Shown: positions 38,180 through 46,287 of the stretch, piece by piece
Layout: every line of letters starts with the position of its first letter
How positions within the stretch are numbered: the first letter of the stretch is position 1
Assembly: GCF_900177515.1 (NCBI RefSeq)
Contig: NZ_FXAK01000002.1
Coordinates: 414,001 to 478,000, forward strand
Length of the DNA: 64,000 bases
Reading direction: 5' to 3'
Source: Azospirillum oryzae
GTDB lineage: Bacteria; Pseudomonadota; Alphaproteobacteria; Azospirillales; Azospirillaceae
Position numbers and translations under genes: made by a program
The notes under the pieces: model-generated
Told to the model about the DNA's origin: nothing
Database searches by the model: none
What the model saw: the letters and a program-made list of their open reading frames with translations, nothing else

Positions 38180-38980
38180 TTACCCAAGCCTAACACTTTC
38201 GGCGGAGGTCTCCAGTGGCAAAAAGCCGCAGCCGGCCGGAATCCGGAACATTGGGCCGGCGGCCGTTTCCACCAATTGCGGCAGGATCGGCGCGGGTAAG
38301 CCTTGGGCGGACGCCGCCGCAGAGGCTATCGCCGCACAGGCCATCGCCGCCGCCATGTCGGCGCATCCCGCCAGCCGCAGCAGGGTCATCCGGGTGGCGA
38401 AGACCAGCCGGCGGCGCCCGGCCTCCTCCTCCGCCAGCAGTCGGCGCGGGGTGGCCCACAGCGCGGCGACCGCCTCTCCGCCATCGCAGACCGGTTCCTG
38501 CCCGTCCGGTGCCGTGACCAGAAAGAACAAGGTGTCGAACCGGCGCGGCAGCATCTCCGGCGTGATCCAGCGGGCCAGCACCGCCATGCGGTCGAGCGCG
38601 GGGGCGACTCCGACCCGCGCCAGCGCCGCGGCGAAACCCTCCCCCGCCGCCAGCCCGCGGCGCAGTTCCGCCAGCGCCGCGGAGGAAGGCGGGGCGCAGG
38701 TCGGCAGCATGCCGCACTCCTCCACGCACTCCCGCAAGGCGGCGATCCGGTGCGCAAGGTCGGCAGGAGGCTCTCCCTGCGGCCAGCGGGCACGCCACAG
38801 CGGGTCATGGTCCGCCGGCTCCAGCCGCCCGCCGGGAAAGACGGTGGCGCCGGGGGCGAAGCGCAGGCCGGCGTGGCGTTCCATCACCAGCAGTTCCAGC
38901 CCGTCCGGGCCGTCGCGCAGCAGGATCAGCGTGGCGGCCGGATGGGGCGGAACAGGGCTTGGATTGGTCGTCTCGGACAT
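38180..38980 (-). CDS. Nudix hydrolase of the NUDT19 type
   Basis: The 266-residue protein has a Nudix fold in which the Nudix box is split by an insertion. GATVFPGGRLEPADHD provides the first part and ALRECVEECGMLP the helix with the catalytic Glu residues. Such an insertion is characteristic of NUDT19/RP2-like enzymes, some of which hydrolyse CoA and CoA esters. Length and layout fit this group. The start at 38980 avoids an Arg-rich extension. It is divergent from pyruvate kinase and lies upstream of the GarR-like gene. A CoA substrate would fit the CoA-dependent oxalate pathway but is inferred. Confidence 0.85.
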   Translation of the reverse strand: MSETTNPSPVPPHPAATLILLRDGPDGLELLVMERHAGLRFAPGATVFPGGRLEPADHDPLWRARWPQGEPPADLAHRIAALRECVEECGMLPTCAPPSSAALAELRRGLAAGEGFAAALARVGVAPALDRMAVLARWITPEMLPRRFDTLFFLVTAPDGQEPVCDGGEAVAALWATPRRLLAEEEAGRRRLVFATRMTLLRLAGCADMAAAMACAAIASAAASAQGLPAPILPQLVETAAGPMFRIPAGCGFLPLETSAESVRLG

Positions 38981-39179
38981 GCCCCAGTGTCGCCGACGGG
39001 CGGTTCGGCTGTCCATGTGCGGCAGGAAGAACCACTCTCACGATGCGGAATAAGGGACGGGTGCCGTTTGACCGTCCGGCCTAGGACTTCCAGCATCCCG
39101 GCAACACCGAACCTCGCTCATCATCATTCGCCAGACCCGTCCCTTCTTGCAAAGGGCCGGGCGGAGGAAGGCTGTCGTC

Positions 39180-40649
39180 ATGCCGTTTCACCGCAGCACA
39201 AAGATCGTCGCCACGCTGGGTCCCGCCAGTTCTTCGGAAAGCCAGATCACGGCCCTGGCCCAGGCCGGCGTGAATGTCTTCCGCCTGAACGCCAGCCATG
39301 GCACCCAGGCCGAGCATGCGGAGCGCTATGCCCGCATCCGCGCCGCCGAAAAGACGCTGGGCCGGCCGATCGGCGTCCTGCTCGACCTCCAGGGGCCGAA
39401 GCTGCGGGTCGGGACTTTCGGGTCCGGGCCGGTGGATCTCGCCATCGGCGACCGCTTCCGCCTGGACCTCGACCGCACTGCGGGCGACAGCCGCCGCGTC
39501 TGCCTGCCCCATGTGGAAGTGTTCGCCAGCCTGGAGCCCGGCCTCGACCTGCTGCTGAACGACGGGCGCATCCGGCTGCGCGTGCTGGACTGCGGCCCCG
39601 ACTTCGCCGAGACGGAGGTGGTGGCCGGCGGCACCCTGTCCGACCGCAAGGGCGTCAATGTGCCGGGCGCGGCGCTGGCGCTGAGCGCTTTGTCGGAAAA
39701 GGACCGCAGCGACCTCGCCTTCGGCCTCGACCTCGGGGTGGACTGGATCGGCCTCAGCTTCGTCCAGCGGCCGGAGGACATCCTGGAGGCGCGTGAGCTG
39801 ATCGGCAACCGCGCCCAGGTGATGACCAAGATCGAGAAGCCGGCCGCCCTGCCGACGCTGGACCGTATCATCGAGCTGTCCGACGCGGTGATGGTGGCGC
39901 GCGGCGATTTGGGCGTGGAACTGCCGCCGGAAGACGTTCCGGGCCTGCAGAAGAAGATGATCCGCCTCAGCCGTGCCATGGGCAAGCCGGTGATCGTCGC
40001 CACCCAGATGCTGGAATCCATGGTGTCGGAGCCGACCCCGACCCGCGCCGAGGCGTCCGACGTCGCCAATGCCGTCTATGACGGCGCCGACGCGGTGATG
40101 CTGAGCGCCGAGTCCGCCTCCGGCCGCTATCCGGTGGAAGCGGTGGCGATGATGGAGCGCATCGTCCGCCGGGTGGAGGGCGATCCGCTCTATCGCCGCA
40201 TCATGGACGCCGATCATCCCAGCCCGGAGGCGACCGCCCCCGACGCGCTGACCGCCGCGGCGCGACAGGTGGCGGAAACCATCAGCGCCGCCGCCATCGT
40301 CACCTACACCACCACGGGTTCAACCACGCTGCGCGCCTCGCGCGAGCGGCCGACCGTGCCGATCCTCGGCCTCAGCGCCAACCACGCGACGGCGCGGCGG
40401 CTGTCGCTGGCCTGGGGCGTCCATGCCGTGCTGACCGACGACGTGGCGAATTTCTCCGAAATGGTCGGGCGGGCGCTGACCGCGGCGGCGGAGACCGGCA
40501 TCGGCAGCACCGGCCAGTCGCTGGTGGTCACCGCGGGCGTGCCGTTCGGGACGCCGGGCAAGACGAACTCCCTGCGGGTGGTGACCATCGACGGCGACGA
40601 CATGCCGAAGTTGGAGGCGGCGCAGAAGGAGGCGGTAACGGCTGCTTGA
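39180..40649 (+). CDS. pyk: Pyruvate kinase
   Basis: The 489-residue enzyme converts PEP and ADP to pyruvate and ATP. Landmarks are RSTKIVATLGPASSSESQ, RLNASHG, GPKLRVG, VMTKIEKPAAL (active-site Lys) and MVARGDLGVELPPEDVPGLQ, followed by the effector-domain C-terminus. The ATG at 39180 follows GGAGGAAGG. In many bacteria a second pyruvate kinase (ttuE type) travels with gcl, glycerate kinase and tartronate-semialdehyde reductase. Its presence beside a GarR-like gene and in the glyoxylate region suggests a similar role here. Repeat B follows its stop. Confidence 0.95.
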   Translation: MPFHRSTKIVATLGPASSSESQITALAQAGVNVFRLNASHGTQAEHAERYARIRAAEKTLGRPIGVLLDLQGPKLRVGTFGSGPVDLAIGDRFRLDLDRTAGDSRRVCLPHVEVFASLEPGLDLLLNDGRIRLRVLDCGPDFAETEVVAGGTLSDRKGVNVPGAALALSALSEKDRSDLAFGLDLGVDWIGLSFVQRPEDILEARELIGNRAQVMTKIEKPAALPTLDRIIELSDAVMVARGDLGVELPPEDVPGLQKKMIRLSRAMGKPVIVATQMLESMVSEPTPTRAEASDVANAVYDGADAVMLSAESASGRYPVEAVAMMERIVRRVEGDPLYRRIMDADHPSPEATAPDALTAAARQVAETISAAAIVTYTTTGSTTLRASRERPTVPILGLSANHATARRLSLAWGVHAVLTDDVANFSEMVGRALTAAAETGIGSTGQSLVVTAGVPFGTPGKTNSLRVVTIDGDDMPKLEAAQKEAVTAA

Positions 40650-40664
40650 GGTTCGGGGGCGCTA

Positions 40665-40784
40665 GCCCCCCACCCTGACCCTCCCCCACTCTCAGCGGAC
40701 CTACGGTCCGCCTGCCGCGTCAGCACAAAGCGAAGCTTTGTGCGAGAGCTGGGCGGGGGAGGTTAGGTGGGGGTCTAACTCCGC
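40665..40784 (-). repeat. Intergenic repeat, copy B (inverted relative to copy A)
   Basis: Read on the minus strand, about 90 bp match copy A with a single mismatch seen (GAGAGT for GAGAGC), including both inner hairpins. It lies between the convergent pyk and gntR genes. Outside the core, each end finishes with GGTGGGGG or its complement, as in the short member at 12250. Confidence 0.85.
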
Positions 40785-40785
40785 C

Positions 40786-41475
40786 TCACTCCAGGAAATC
40801 GCAATGCTTCTCCACATGCGCGGCCAAGCCCATGGTGTGCTCGCGCACCAGCCGTTCGGCGAGGTCGGCGTTGCGCTCTTCCAGGGCCTTGATGATGGCG
40901 CGGTGGTCGTGGATGGAGCGTTCGGCCCGGTCCTCCTGGCCGATGGTCAGCTTGCGGATCGCCCGCATGTGGATGAACAGGTTGTCGGTGACGTCCTGGA
41001 TCAGCTTCGACCCGCTCAGCTGGATGATGCTCTTGTGGAAGGCGATGTTGGCGTCGGAATATTCGCTGACATGGTCCTTCGGGCTGCGCTGCTCGAAACT
41101 GCCGAACAGGTCCCACAGCTTGTGGATCTCCGCCGCCGGCGCATGTTCGGCGGCCATGCGGGCGGCCATGCTTTCCAGAGCCGCCCAGACCTGGATCATC
41201 TCGACGATCTCGGTCTTGGTCTTGCGGACGACGAAGATGCCTCGGCGCGGCTGCAGGCGGATGAAGCCCTCCTGCTCCAGCAGGGTCAGCGCCTCGCGGA
41301 TCGGGGTGCGGCTGACGCCGAGCTTGTCGCTGAGCTGCCGTTCGTCCAGCCGGATCTCGCGGTCATGGTCATAGATGTCCATCTCCGTGATCGCCTGCTT
41401 CAGCGCGTGGTAGACCTGACTGCGGAAGGTGGTTCCGGTGTCGAGGGGCTGGACGTTGAGAGCGGGAAAAGTCAT
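40786..41475 (-). CDS. FadR-type GntR regulator, second paralogue
   Basis: The 229-residue protein has the winged helix (LSDKLGVSRTPIREALTLLE and GFIRLQPRRGIFVVRKTKTE) and the FCD domain with EYSDANIAFHKSIIQLSGSK and FIHMRAIRKLTIG. It is a close paralogue of the regulator at 15511-16200, especially in the DNA-contacting wing, so both probably recognise the same palindrome. A partial operator copy lies upstream at 41585. It follows thiE in the same direction and is convergent with pyk. Confidence 0.92.
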   Translation of the reverse strand: MTFPALNVQPLDTGTTFRSQVYHALKQAITEMDIYDHDREIRLDERQLSDKLGVSRTPIREALTLLEQEGFIRLQPRRGIFVVRKTKTEIVEMIQVWAALESMAARMAAEHAPAAEIHKLWDLFGSFEQRSPKDHVSEYSDANIAFHKSIIQLSGSKLIQDVTDNLFIHMRAIRKLTIGQEDRAERSIHDHRAIIKALEERNADLAERLVREHTMGLAAHVEKHCDFLE

Positions 41476-41584
41476 GGAGTGGATGTCCTCATGTCTCGCC
41501 GGCGGTCGCGGCGCACCCGGTAAGCCCCTAAGCGATGATCCATGGCATGGTTACGCATTAGGCTTCCGGCATTTTCGTATCCTA

Positions 41585-41596
41585 CATACCAGATGC
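41585..41596. promoter_or_regulatory. Degenerate GntR operator upstream of the second gntR
   Basis: CATACCAGATGC matches the right half and flank of the GGTATACCAGATGC sites, preceded by a weaker GTATCCTA half. It lies about 110 bp upstream of the gntR start. Confidence 0.45.
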
Positions 41597-41646
41597 ATGC
41601 AAGCCGTTGAAATGTCCAGTGCGACCGGCGTGAAACGCGCCTGGGG

Positions 41647-42291
41647 TCAGCGGGGGGACGGCAAGGCTGCCTTGTTCGGCGCCAGCGCGGCCAGCAGCGG
41701 CGCCAGCGCTTGCGGGTCGCGCATCGCCAGCCCCATCACCGCCACGCCCACCGCCCCGGCCGCCCGGCATTCCGCCACCGCGCCGGCATGGTCGATGCCG
41801 CCCAGCCCGATCACCGGCACACCCAGCTCTACCCATCGCCGCAGTCCCGCAGCACCCAGGCAGGGCCCATAGCCCGGCTTGCTGGCGGATGGGAAGACCG
41901 GCGACAGGGTCACGTAATCGGCCTGCTCCCTGCCCCGCTCGATCACTTCGGCACCGTCCGAGTCGTGGAGTGAAAGCCCGATCAGCGCCCCCGGCCCCAG
42001 AAGCGCACGCGCCGCCGCCGGATCGCCGCCGGAGGGCAGATGCACCCCATCCACCCCCGCCGCCGCCGCCAGCGCCGGGTCGCCATGCAGGGTGACGCAG
42101 GCCCCCCACGGCCGGGCGCGCACCATCAATGCGCGAGCCAGCTCCAGCCGCTCGGAATCGGGCAAATCCTTGTCCCGCAACGACAACCAGCGCACGCCGG
42201 TTGCGAACAGGCGTTCCGCCACCTGCGGCAACGGCTGCTTGGCCAAGCGGCGGTCGGTGACGACCAGCAGCAGCGGGTCGGGCAACGGCAT
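41647..42291 (-). CDS. thiE: Thiamine-phosphate synthase family protein
   Basis: The 214-residue TIM-barrel protein matches ThiE/TenI. Landmarks are LSLRDKDLPDSERLELAR, GVHLPSGGD, LSLHDSDGAEVIERGREQADYV, LSPVFPSASKPGYGP and VIGLGGIDHAG. ThiE joins the thiazole and pyrimidine moieties to thiamine phosphate. The start at 42291 follows GGAGGACC. It stands alone without other thi genes, between gntR and oxlT2. Because Oxc and Gcl need ThDP, a supply role is conceivable. No TPP riboswitch-like sequence was recognised upstream. TenI-type thiazole isomerase is the main alternative. Confidence 0.8.
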   Translation of the reverse strand: MPLPDPLLLVVTDRRLAKQPLPQVAERLFATGVRWLSLRDKDLPDSERLELARALMVRARPWGACVTLHGDPALAAAAGVDGVHLPSGGDPAAARALLGPGALIGLSLHDSDGAEVIERGREQADYVTLSPVFPSASKPGYGPCLGAAGLRRWVELGVPVIGLGGIDHAGAVAECRAAGAVGVAVMGLAMRDPQALAPLLAALAPNKAALPSPR

Positions 42292-42490
42292 AGGTCGGGG
42301 TCCTCCTGTTCGGCCAATCATCCTCGCGACGGCTTGGCGTGTTCGACCAGCCGCGAAGCACCGTATTTTCCGGATCGTGAAATTCCAGCGGATTCACATG
42401 GACAATTCGCATGCATGTCACTGCGTCGGCAAATGGTTCGTATTGACATAGTCAGTCAAACTGATGATCGTGAAGGAGGCATGGGGCATT

Positions 42491-42500
42491 TGGCATGCCA
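42491..42500. promoter_or_regulatory. Predicted GntR operator upstream of oxlT2
   Basis: TGGCATGCCA is a perfect palindrome of the same size and ends as TGGTATACCA, with two symmetric substitutions. It lies 168 bp upstream of the oxlT2 start. Confidence 0.5.
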
Positions 42501-42601
42501 GCAACCATAAGTTGGCAGCAGAAGATCCCGTCCCGCCACCTTTTCCGAACCGGACAGCAGGAACCGAAAAACAAGGTCGAAGACCATACAAGTCCGGACA
42601 T

Positions 42602-42643
42602 CCGAACAGAAGATGCCGAACAAAAGACGCCGAACAGAACATG
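42602..42643 (+). repeat. Three tandem 14-bp repeats in the oxlT2 leader
   Basis: CCGAACAGAAGATG, CCGAACAAAAGACG and CCGAACAGAACATG follow each other without spacing and end 24 bp before the oxlT2 start. They lie in the probable 5' leader. Confidence 0.75.
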
Positions 42644-42667
42644 TCGGGTGCAATGGGGAGGAAGGAC

Positions 42668-43975
42668 ATGGTGCGTGAAACGCACGGCAGCACGGCTCAG
42701 GTCGCACCCTGGGGCGGGCGCTGGATGCAGCTTGCCATCGGCATCGTCTGCATGTCGATGATCGCCAATCTGCAATATGGCTGGACCCTGTTCGTCGAGC
42801 CGATCGACGACAAGCATGGCTGGGGCCGCACCGCGATCCAGGTGGCCTTCACCATCTTCATCGTCACCGAAACCTGGCTGGTTCCGGTGGAGGGCTGGTT
42901 CGTCGACAAATTCGGCCCGCGCATCGTCGTGCTGGTGGGCGGCGCGCTGTGCGCCCTGTCCTGGGCGCTGAACGCGGTGGCCGATTCGCTGGCGCTTCTC
43001 TATCTGGCCGCGGTGATCGGCGGCATCGGCGCCGGCGGCGTGTACGGCACCTGCGTCGGCAATGCGCTGAAATGGTTCCCCGACCGCCGCGGGCTGGCGG
43101 CCGGCCTGACCGCCGCCGGATTCGGCGCCGGCTCCGCCCTGACGGTGGTGCCGATCGCCACCATGATCGAGTCCTCCGGCTTCGAGACCACCTTCATGAC
43201 CTTCGGGCTGGGCCAGGGGCTGGTGATCCTGGTGCTGGCCTGCTTCATGACCGACCCGCCGAAGCTGGGCTATGGACAGGCGCGCGGCGCCACCGCCCCG
43301 CAGCGCCGCCACTACGCCCCGCAGGAGATGCTGCGCACCCCCGTCTTCTGGATCATGTACGGCATGTTCACCATGGTCGCCGCCGGCGGTCTGATGGTGA
43401 CGGCCCAGCTCGGCCCCATCGCCGCCGACTTGGACCTGATCGACGCGCCGGTCAGCCTCCTGGGCCTGACCCTGCCGGCGCTGACCTTCGCCCTGTCGAT
43501 CGACCGGGTGATGAACGGCATCACGCGGCCCTTCTTCGGCTGGGTGTCCGACCATATCGGGCGCGAGAACACCATGTTCATCGCCTTCACCATCGAGGCG
43601 GTCGGGGTGATGGCGCTCAGCGCATACGGCGCCGATCCGGTGGCCTTCGTCATCCTGACCGGACTGGTGTTCTTCGCCTGGGGCGAGATCTTCAGCCTGT
43701 TCCCGGCCTGCTGCGCCGACACCTTCGGCTCGCGCTTCGCCGCGACCAACGCCGGCATGCTCTACACCGCCAAGGGCGTGGCCGCCCTGATGGTCCCCGT
43801 CGGCAACCTGATGGTGGAGGCGACCGGCAGCTGGCAGACGGTCTTCTACAGCGTCGCCATCGTCAATGCGCTGGCCGCCTTCCTCGCCCTGTTCGTCCTG
43901 AAGCCGCTGCGCGCCCGCTATGTCGCGGCGGCCAGCAGCGCCGCCCCGCGCCTGACCACCCGGCTGGCCGACTGA
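42668..43975 (+). CDS. Oxalate/formate antiporter, second copy
   Basis: The 435-residue carrier is a close paralogue of oxlT1, identical in length and in most motifs: NLQYGWTLFVEPIDDKHGWG, DRVMNGITRPFFGWVSDHIG and MLYTAKGVAALMVPVG. The substrate-site Arg and Lys are conserved. Differences concentrate in the central loop (PKLGYGQARGATAPQRRH) and at the C-terminus. The ATG at 42668 follows GGGGAGGAAGGAC, a stronger site than any other in-frame ATG. A palindrome and three tandem repeats lie upstream. Two carriers may serve different affinities or directions, or a related dicarboxylate. Confidence 0.94.
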   Translation: MVRETHGSTAQVAPWGGRWMQLAIGIVCMSMIANLQYGWTLFVEPIDDKHGWGRTAIQVAFTIFIVTETWLVPVEGWFVDKFGPRIVVLVGGALCALSWALNAVADSLALLYLAAVIGGIGAGGVYGTCVGNALKWFPDRRGLAAGLTAAGFGAGSALTVVPIATMIESSGFETTFMTFGLGQGLVILVLACFMTDPPKLGYGQARGATAPQRRHYAPQEMLRTPVFWIMYGMFTMVAAGGLMVTAQLGPIAADLDLIDAPVSLLGLTLPALTFALSIDRVMNGITRPFFGWVSDHIGRENTMFIAFTIEAVGVMALSAYGADPVAFVILTGLVFFAWGEIFSLFPACCADTFGSRFAATNAGMLYTAKGVAALMVPVGNLMVEATGSWQTVFYSVAIVNALAAFLALFVLKPLRARYVAAASSAAPRLTTRLAD

Positions 43976-44019
43976 CCTTGTCCAATCACCTCGTCCAAGG
44001 GGGCCGGACGTTTCCGGCC

Positions 44020-44475
44020 CTACCTGACCACCATGCGGTCCAGCAGGATTTCCCTCACCCGCACGCCGCGCAGTTCGCGGTCGAGCACGCCGGCGATGGT
44101 GCTCTTCATCAGCTTCGCCCCGTCGGCGCCGGTCAGCTGCTCGGGGTCGATCTGGCGCATACGGTCGGACAGTCGGTCGGTGATGCGCGGGACATAGGGG
44201 TCGGCGACCTTGCCGTCCACCGACGGATCGATCTCCAGCAGGACCTTGACGTCCACCATCCGCGCATCGCCGCCGCCGAGGCTGAATGTCATCATCGGTA
44301 GGGCGGCGTATTTCTTGTCGGGACCCGTCTGCGCCTGCGGCGCCGGAGCCCGGTTGCGGCCGGCGATCACGGCGCCGCCCGCGCCGAGCGCCGCCAGCGT
44401 CAGCAGGAGGCCGGTCAGAACGAGCGGCATCAGGGAAACCGTTTCCCCCCGCCGGTTGCGACGGACGAGCCGCAA
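44020..44475 (-). CDS. fliL: FliL-like flagellar basal-body protein
   Basis: The 151-residue protein has a short basic N-terminus, one membrane helix (LMPLVLTGLLLTLAALGAGG) and a periplasmic FliL domain ending in VRVREILLDRMVVR. FliL surrounds the stator units of the flagellar motor. A TTG at 44475 with GGAAAGG upstream gives this length; an internal ATG sixteen residues later is the alternative. It is an isolated flagellar gene here, without the usual fliM or fliN neighbours. FliN is encoded 15 kb away. Confidence 0.82.
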   Translation of the reverse strand: MRLVRRNRRGETVSLMPLVLTGLLLTLAALGAGGAVIAGRNRAPAPQAQTGPDKKYAALPMMTFSLGGGDARMVDVKVLLEIDPSVDGKVADPYVPRITDRLSDRMRQIDPEQLTGADGAKLMKSTIAGVLDRELRGVRVREILLDRMVVR

Positions 44476-44603
44476 GATCGCCTTTCCGCCCCCATCGCGG
44501 GGGTCCGATTCCCATCGGGACCATGCCCGACGGAAATCATGTTAGGCGCGCAACAAATGCCGGTCAAATGCCATCGGGACAGCGGCCCTCATTCTCCGGT
44601 ATG

Positions 44604-45485
44604 TCAACCGACGGGAGTCACCGGCACATTGTCGATCAGGCGGGCCTTGCCCATCCAGGCGGCGGCCAGCAGGCGGGCCGGACGGGTGACGGCGGTCACC
44701 GGCTCCAGCGTTTCGGCGTCGCGCAGTTCGACATAGTCGATGGCGCCGAATCCCGCCTCGGCGATGCGCCCGCGGATGCCGGTCAAGGCGCCGTCGGGCT
44801 CCGCCCCGCGCGCCAGCGCCTCGGCCGCCGCGGTCAGCGCCCGGTGCAGTTCGGGGGCGCGGGCGCGCTCGTCGGCGCTGAGATAGGCGTTGCGCGACGA
44901 CATGGCGAGCCCGTCGGCCTCCCGCACCGTCGGCAGCCCTTCGACCCGAACCGGAATGTCGAGATCGCGGGTGAAGCGGCGGATCACCATCAGCTGCTGG
45001 TAATCCTTCTCGCCGAACACCGCGACGTCGGGCAGGGCCTGCAGGAACAGCTTGGTCACCACCAGCGCGACGCCGCCGAACATCTGCGGCCGGAAGGCGC
45101 CGCACAGCCCCTCCGCCGGGCCGCCGACCGAGATGGCGGTGGCGAAGCCCTCCGGATACATGGCGCGCACGGTCGGCGCATAGAGCGCGTGGCAGCCGGC
45201 CGAGGCCAGCTTGGCGGAATCGCCGCTCTCGTCGCGCGGGTAGCGGTCGAAATCCTCGTGCGGGGCGAACTGGGTCGGGTTGACGAAGACGCTGGCGACC
45301 ACCCGGTCGGCCAGTTCGCGGCCGCGCCGCACCAGGCCCAGATGGCCGTCATGCAGCGCCCCCATGGTCGGCACCAGCGCGACGGTCAGCCCCTCCCGCC
45401 GCCAAGCTGCGACCTGGGCTCTCAGATCCTCCACCGTCCTCAGGATCGGCAGCGGACTGGAGGTCTGGGCAGTGGTCGGCGTCAT
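44604..45485 (-). CDS. panC: Pantothenate synthetase
   Basis: PanC condenses pantoate with beta-alanine using ATP. The 293-residue protein shows the HIGH-type motif in VPTMGALHDGHLGLVRR, then FVNPTQFAPHEDFDRYPR, GLCGAFRPQMFGGVALVVTK, FGEKDYQQLMVIRR and the KMSKS-like GLAMSSRNAYLS. The ATG at 45485 fits the normal length. The region just upstream contains two copies of GCAAGATCGGGGG. PanB is not adjacent. Confidence 0.95.
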   Translation of the reverse strand: MTPTTAQTSSPLPILRTVEDLRAQVAAWRREGLTVALVPTMGALHDGHLGLVRRGRELADRVVASVFVNPTQFAPHEDFDRYPRDESGDSAKLASAGCHALYAPTVRAMYPEGFATAISVGGPAEGLCGAFRPQMFGGVALVVTKLFLQALPDVAVFGEKDYQQLMVIRRFTRDLDIPVRVEGLPTVREADGLAMSSRNAYLSADERARAPELHRALTAAAEALARGAEPDGALTGIRGRIAEAGFGAIDYVELRDAETLEPVTAVTRPARLLAAAWMGKARLIDNVPVTPVG

Positions 45486-45688
45486 GGCGTCGGTCCTTGG
45501 CGCAGCAAGATCGGGGGGCACGGCAAGATCGGGGGCACACCGACTATCGGGAGCACGGCGAAACCGGGCGCTGGATAACCCGACGGACCGTTCCTGTCCA
45601 GAAAAGCTTTCCGCGGGACAGACTGTTGCCGGACCCCAGGGGTTCGGCATCCGCGGCGGGGAAGGCTGCGCCCCGCCGCGGAACTGGA

Positions 45689-45853
45689 TCAGCGCTTAAT
45701 CGTGATGCCGACCAGATAGGCCAGATTGGCCCAGGCCAGCAGCGTGGCCAGCAGGGCGGTGAAGGACGGGACGAAGACCACCGAACCGATGATGACGGCG
45801 AGCACGGCGACCAGCAGGCCGAGGGAGAGCAAAGCGATACGGGTATCGTCCAT
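45689..45853 (-). CDS. Small two-helix membrane protein, 54 residues
   Basis: This short gene encodes MDDTRIALLSLGLLVAVLAV followed by a second hydrophobic stretch (SFTALLATLLAWANLAYLVG) and the end ITIKR. It is almost wholly hydrophobic with a charged N-terminus and a basic C-terminus, and probably spans the membrane twice. A GGAAAG element precedes the ATG at 45853. Third codon positions are GC-rich, which supports coding. No family is recognised. It lies between panC and tRNA-Val on the same strand. Confidence 0.65.
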   Translation of the reverse strand: MDDTRIALLSLGLLVAVLAVIIGSVVFVPSFTALLATLLAWANLAYLVGITIKR

Positions 45854-46013
45854 CTGATTGGCTTTCCGAAGCGGGTGACAGGGATGGCCCCCCTATTACC
45901 GCATTGCAGCGCGAAGAGGGCTGATCTGCGTCAATCGACCGCGGATTCGTCAATCATATAAGCATTATATAATGAAGGTTTTCGTGCGGCCCACAACCGC
46001 CGGTGCCGAAAAG

Positions 46014-46047
46014 CAAAAAAGCTCCGGACTTTCGTCCGAAGCCTTTT
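46014..46047 (-). terminator. Terminator of tRNA-Val
   Basis: Arms 46021-46029 and 46034-46042 form a 9-bp stem with one mismatch and a TTTC loop, followed leftwards by a run of six T. It lies directly beyond the tRNA 3' end. Confidence 0.75.
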
Positions 46048-46052
46048 CGTGA

Positions 46053-46127
46053 TGGTGGGCGCGACAGGGATTGAACCTGTGACCCTTCGCGTGTGAAGCG
46101 AATGCTCTCCCGCTGAGCTACGCGCCC
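46053..46127 (-). tRNA. tRNA-Val (anticodon CAC)
   Basis: The minus strand folds into a full cloverleaf of 75 nt including the encoded CCA. Acceptor GGGCGCG pairs with CGCGCCC, the anticodon arm is TTCGC-TTCACAC-GCGAA (anticodon CAC), and the T arm is ACAGG-TTCAATC-CCTGT. Confidence 0.95.
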
Positions 46128-46287
46128 GAACCGTGAAACTCTTACCGAACTCTTTTGCGCCGCTGCCGTCTTTCGTCGGCCCCGCCGCTGCGGTGGGCGG
46201 GTTTCTACGGCCTTCCCCACCGGGTGTCAAGCACCAGTTTAATCCCCATCTTAAAAAAAGATCAGCCGCCCGCAGGAGCCCCGGACC

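Larger units (their letters stand above)
42292..42667. promoter_or_regulatory. Divergent control region between thiE and oxlT2
   Basis: This 376-bp region contains no gene. It holds a TGGCATGCCA palindrome (42491-42500), a TTGACA-like element at about 42444 within an inverted repeat TTGAC/GTCAA, and three tandem 14-bp repeats (42602-42643) just before oxlT2. Confidence 0.55.

Noticed and set aside
42292-42470. TPP riboswitch upstream of thiE
   Set aside because: The conserved CUGAGA and related core elements were not found on the minus strand.
45500-45560. Repeated GCAAGATCGGGGG units upstream of panC as a CRISPR or operator array
   Set aside because: Only two good copies with irregular spacing; no array and no adjacent cas genes anywhere in the window.
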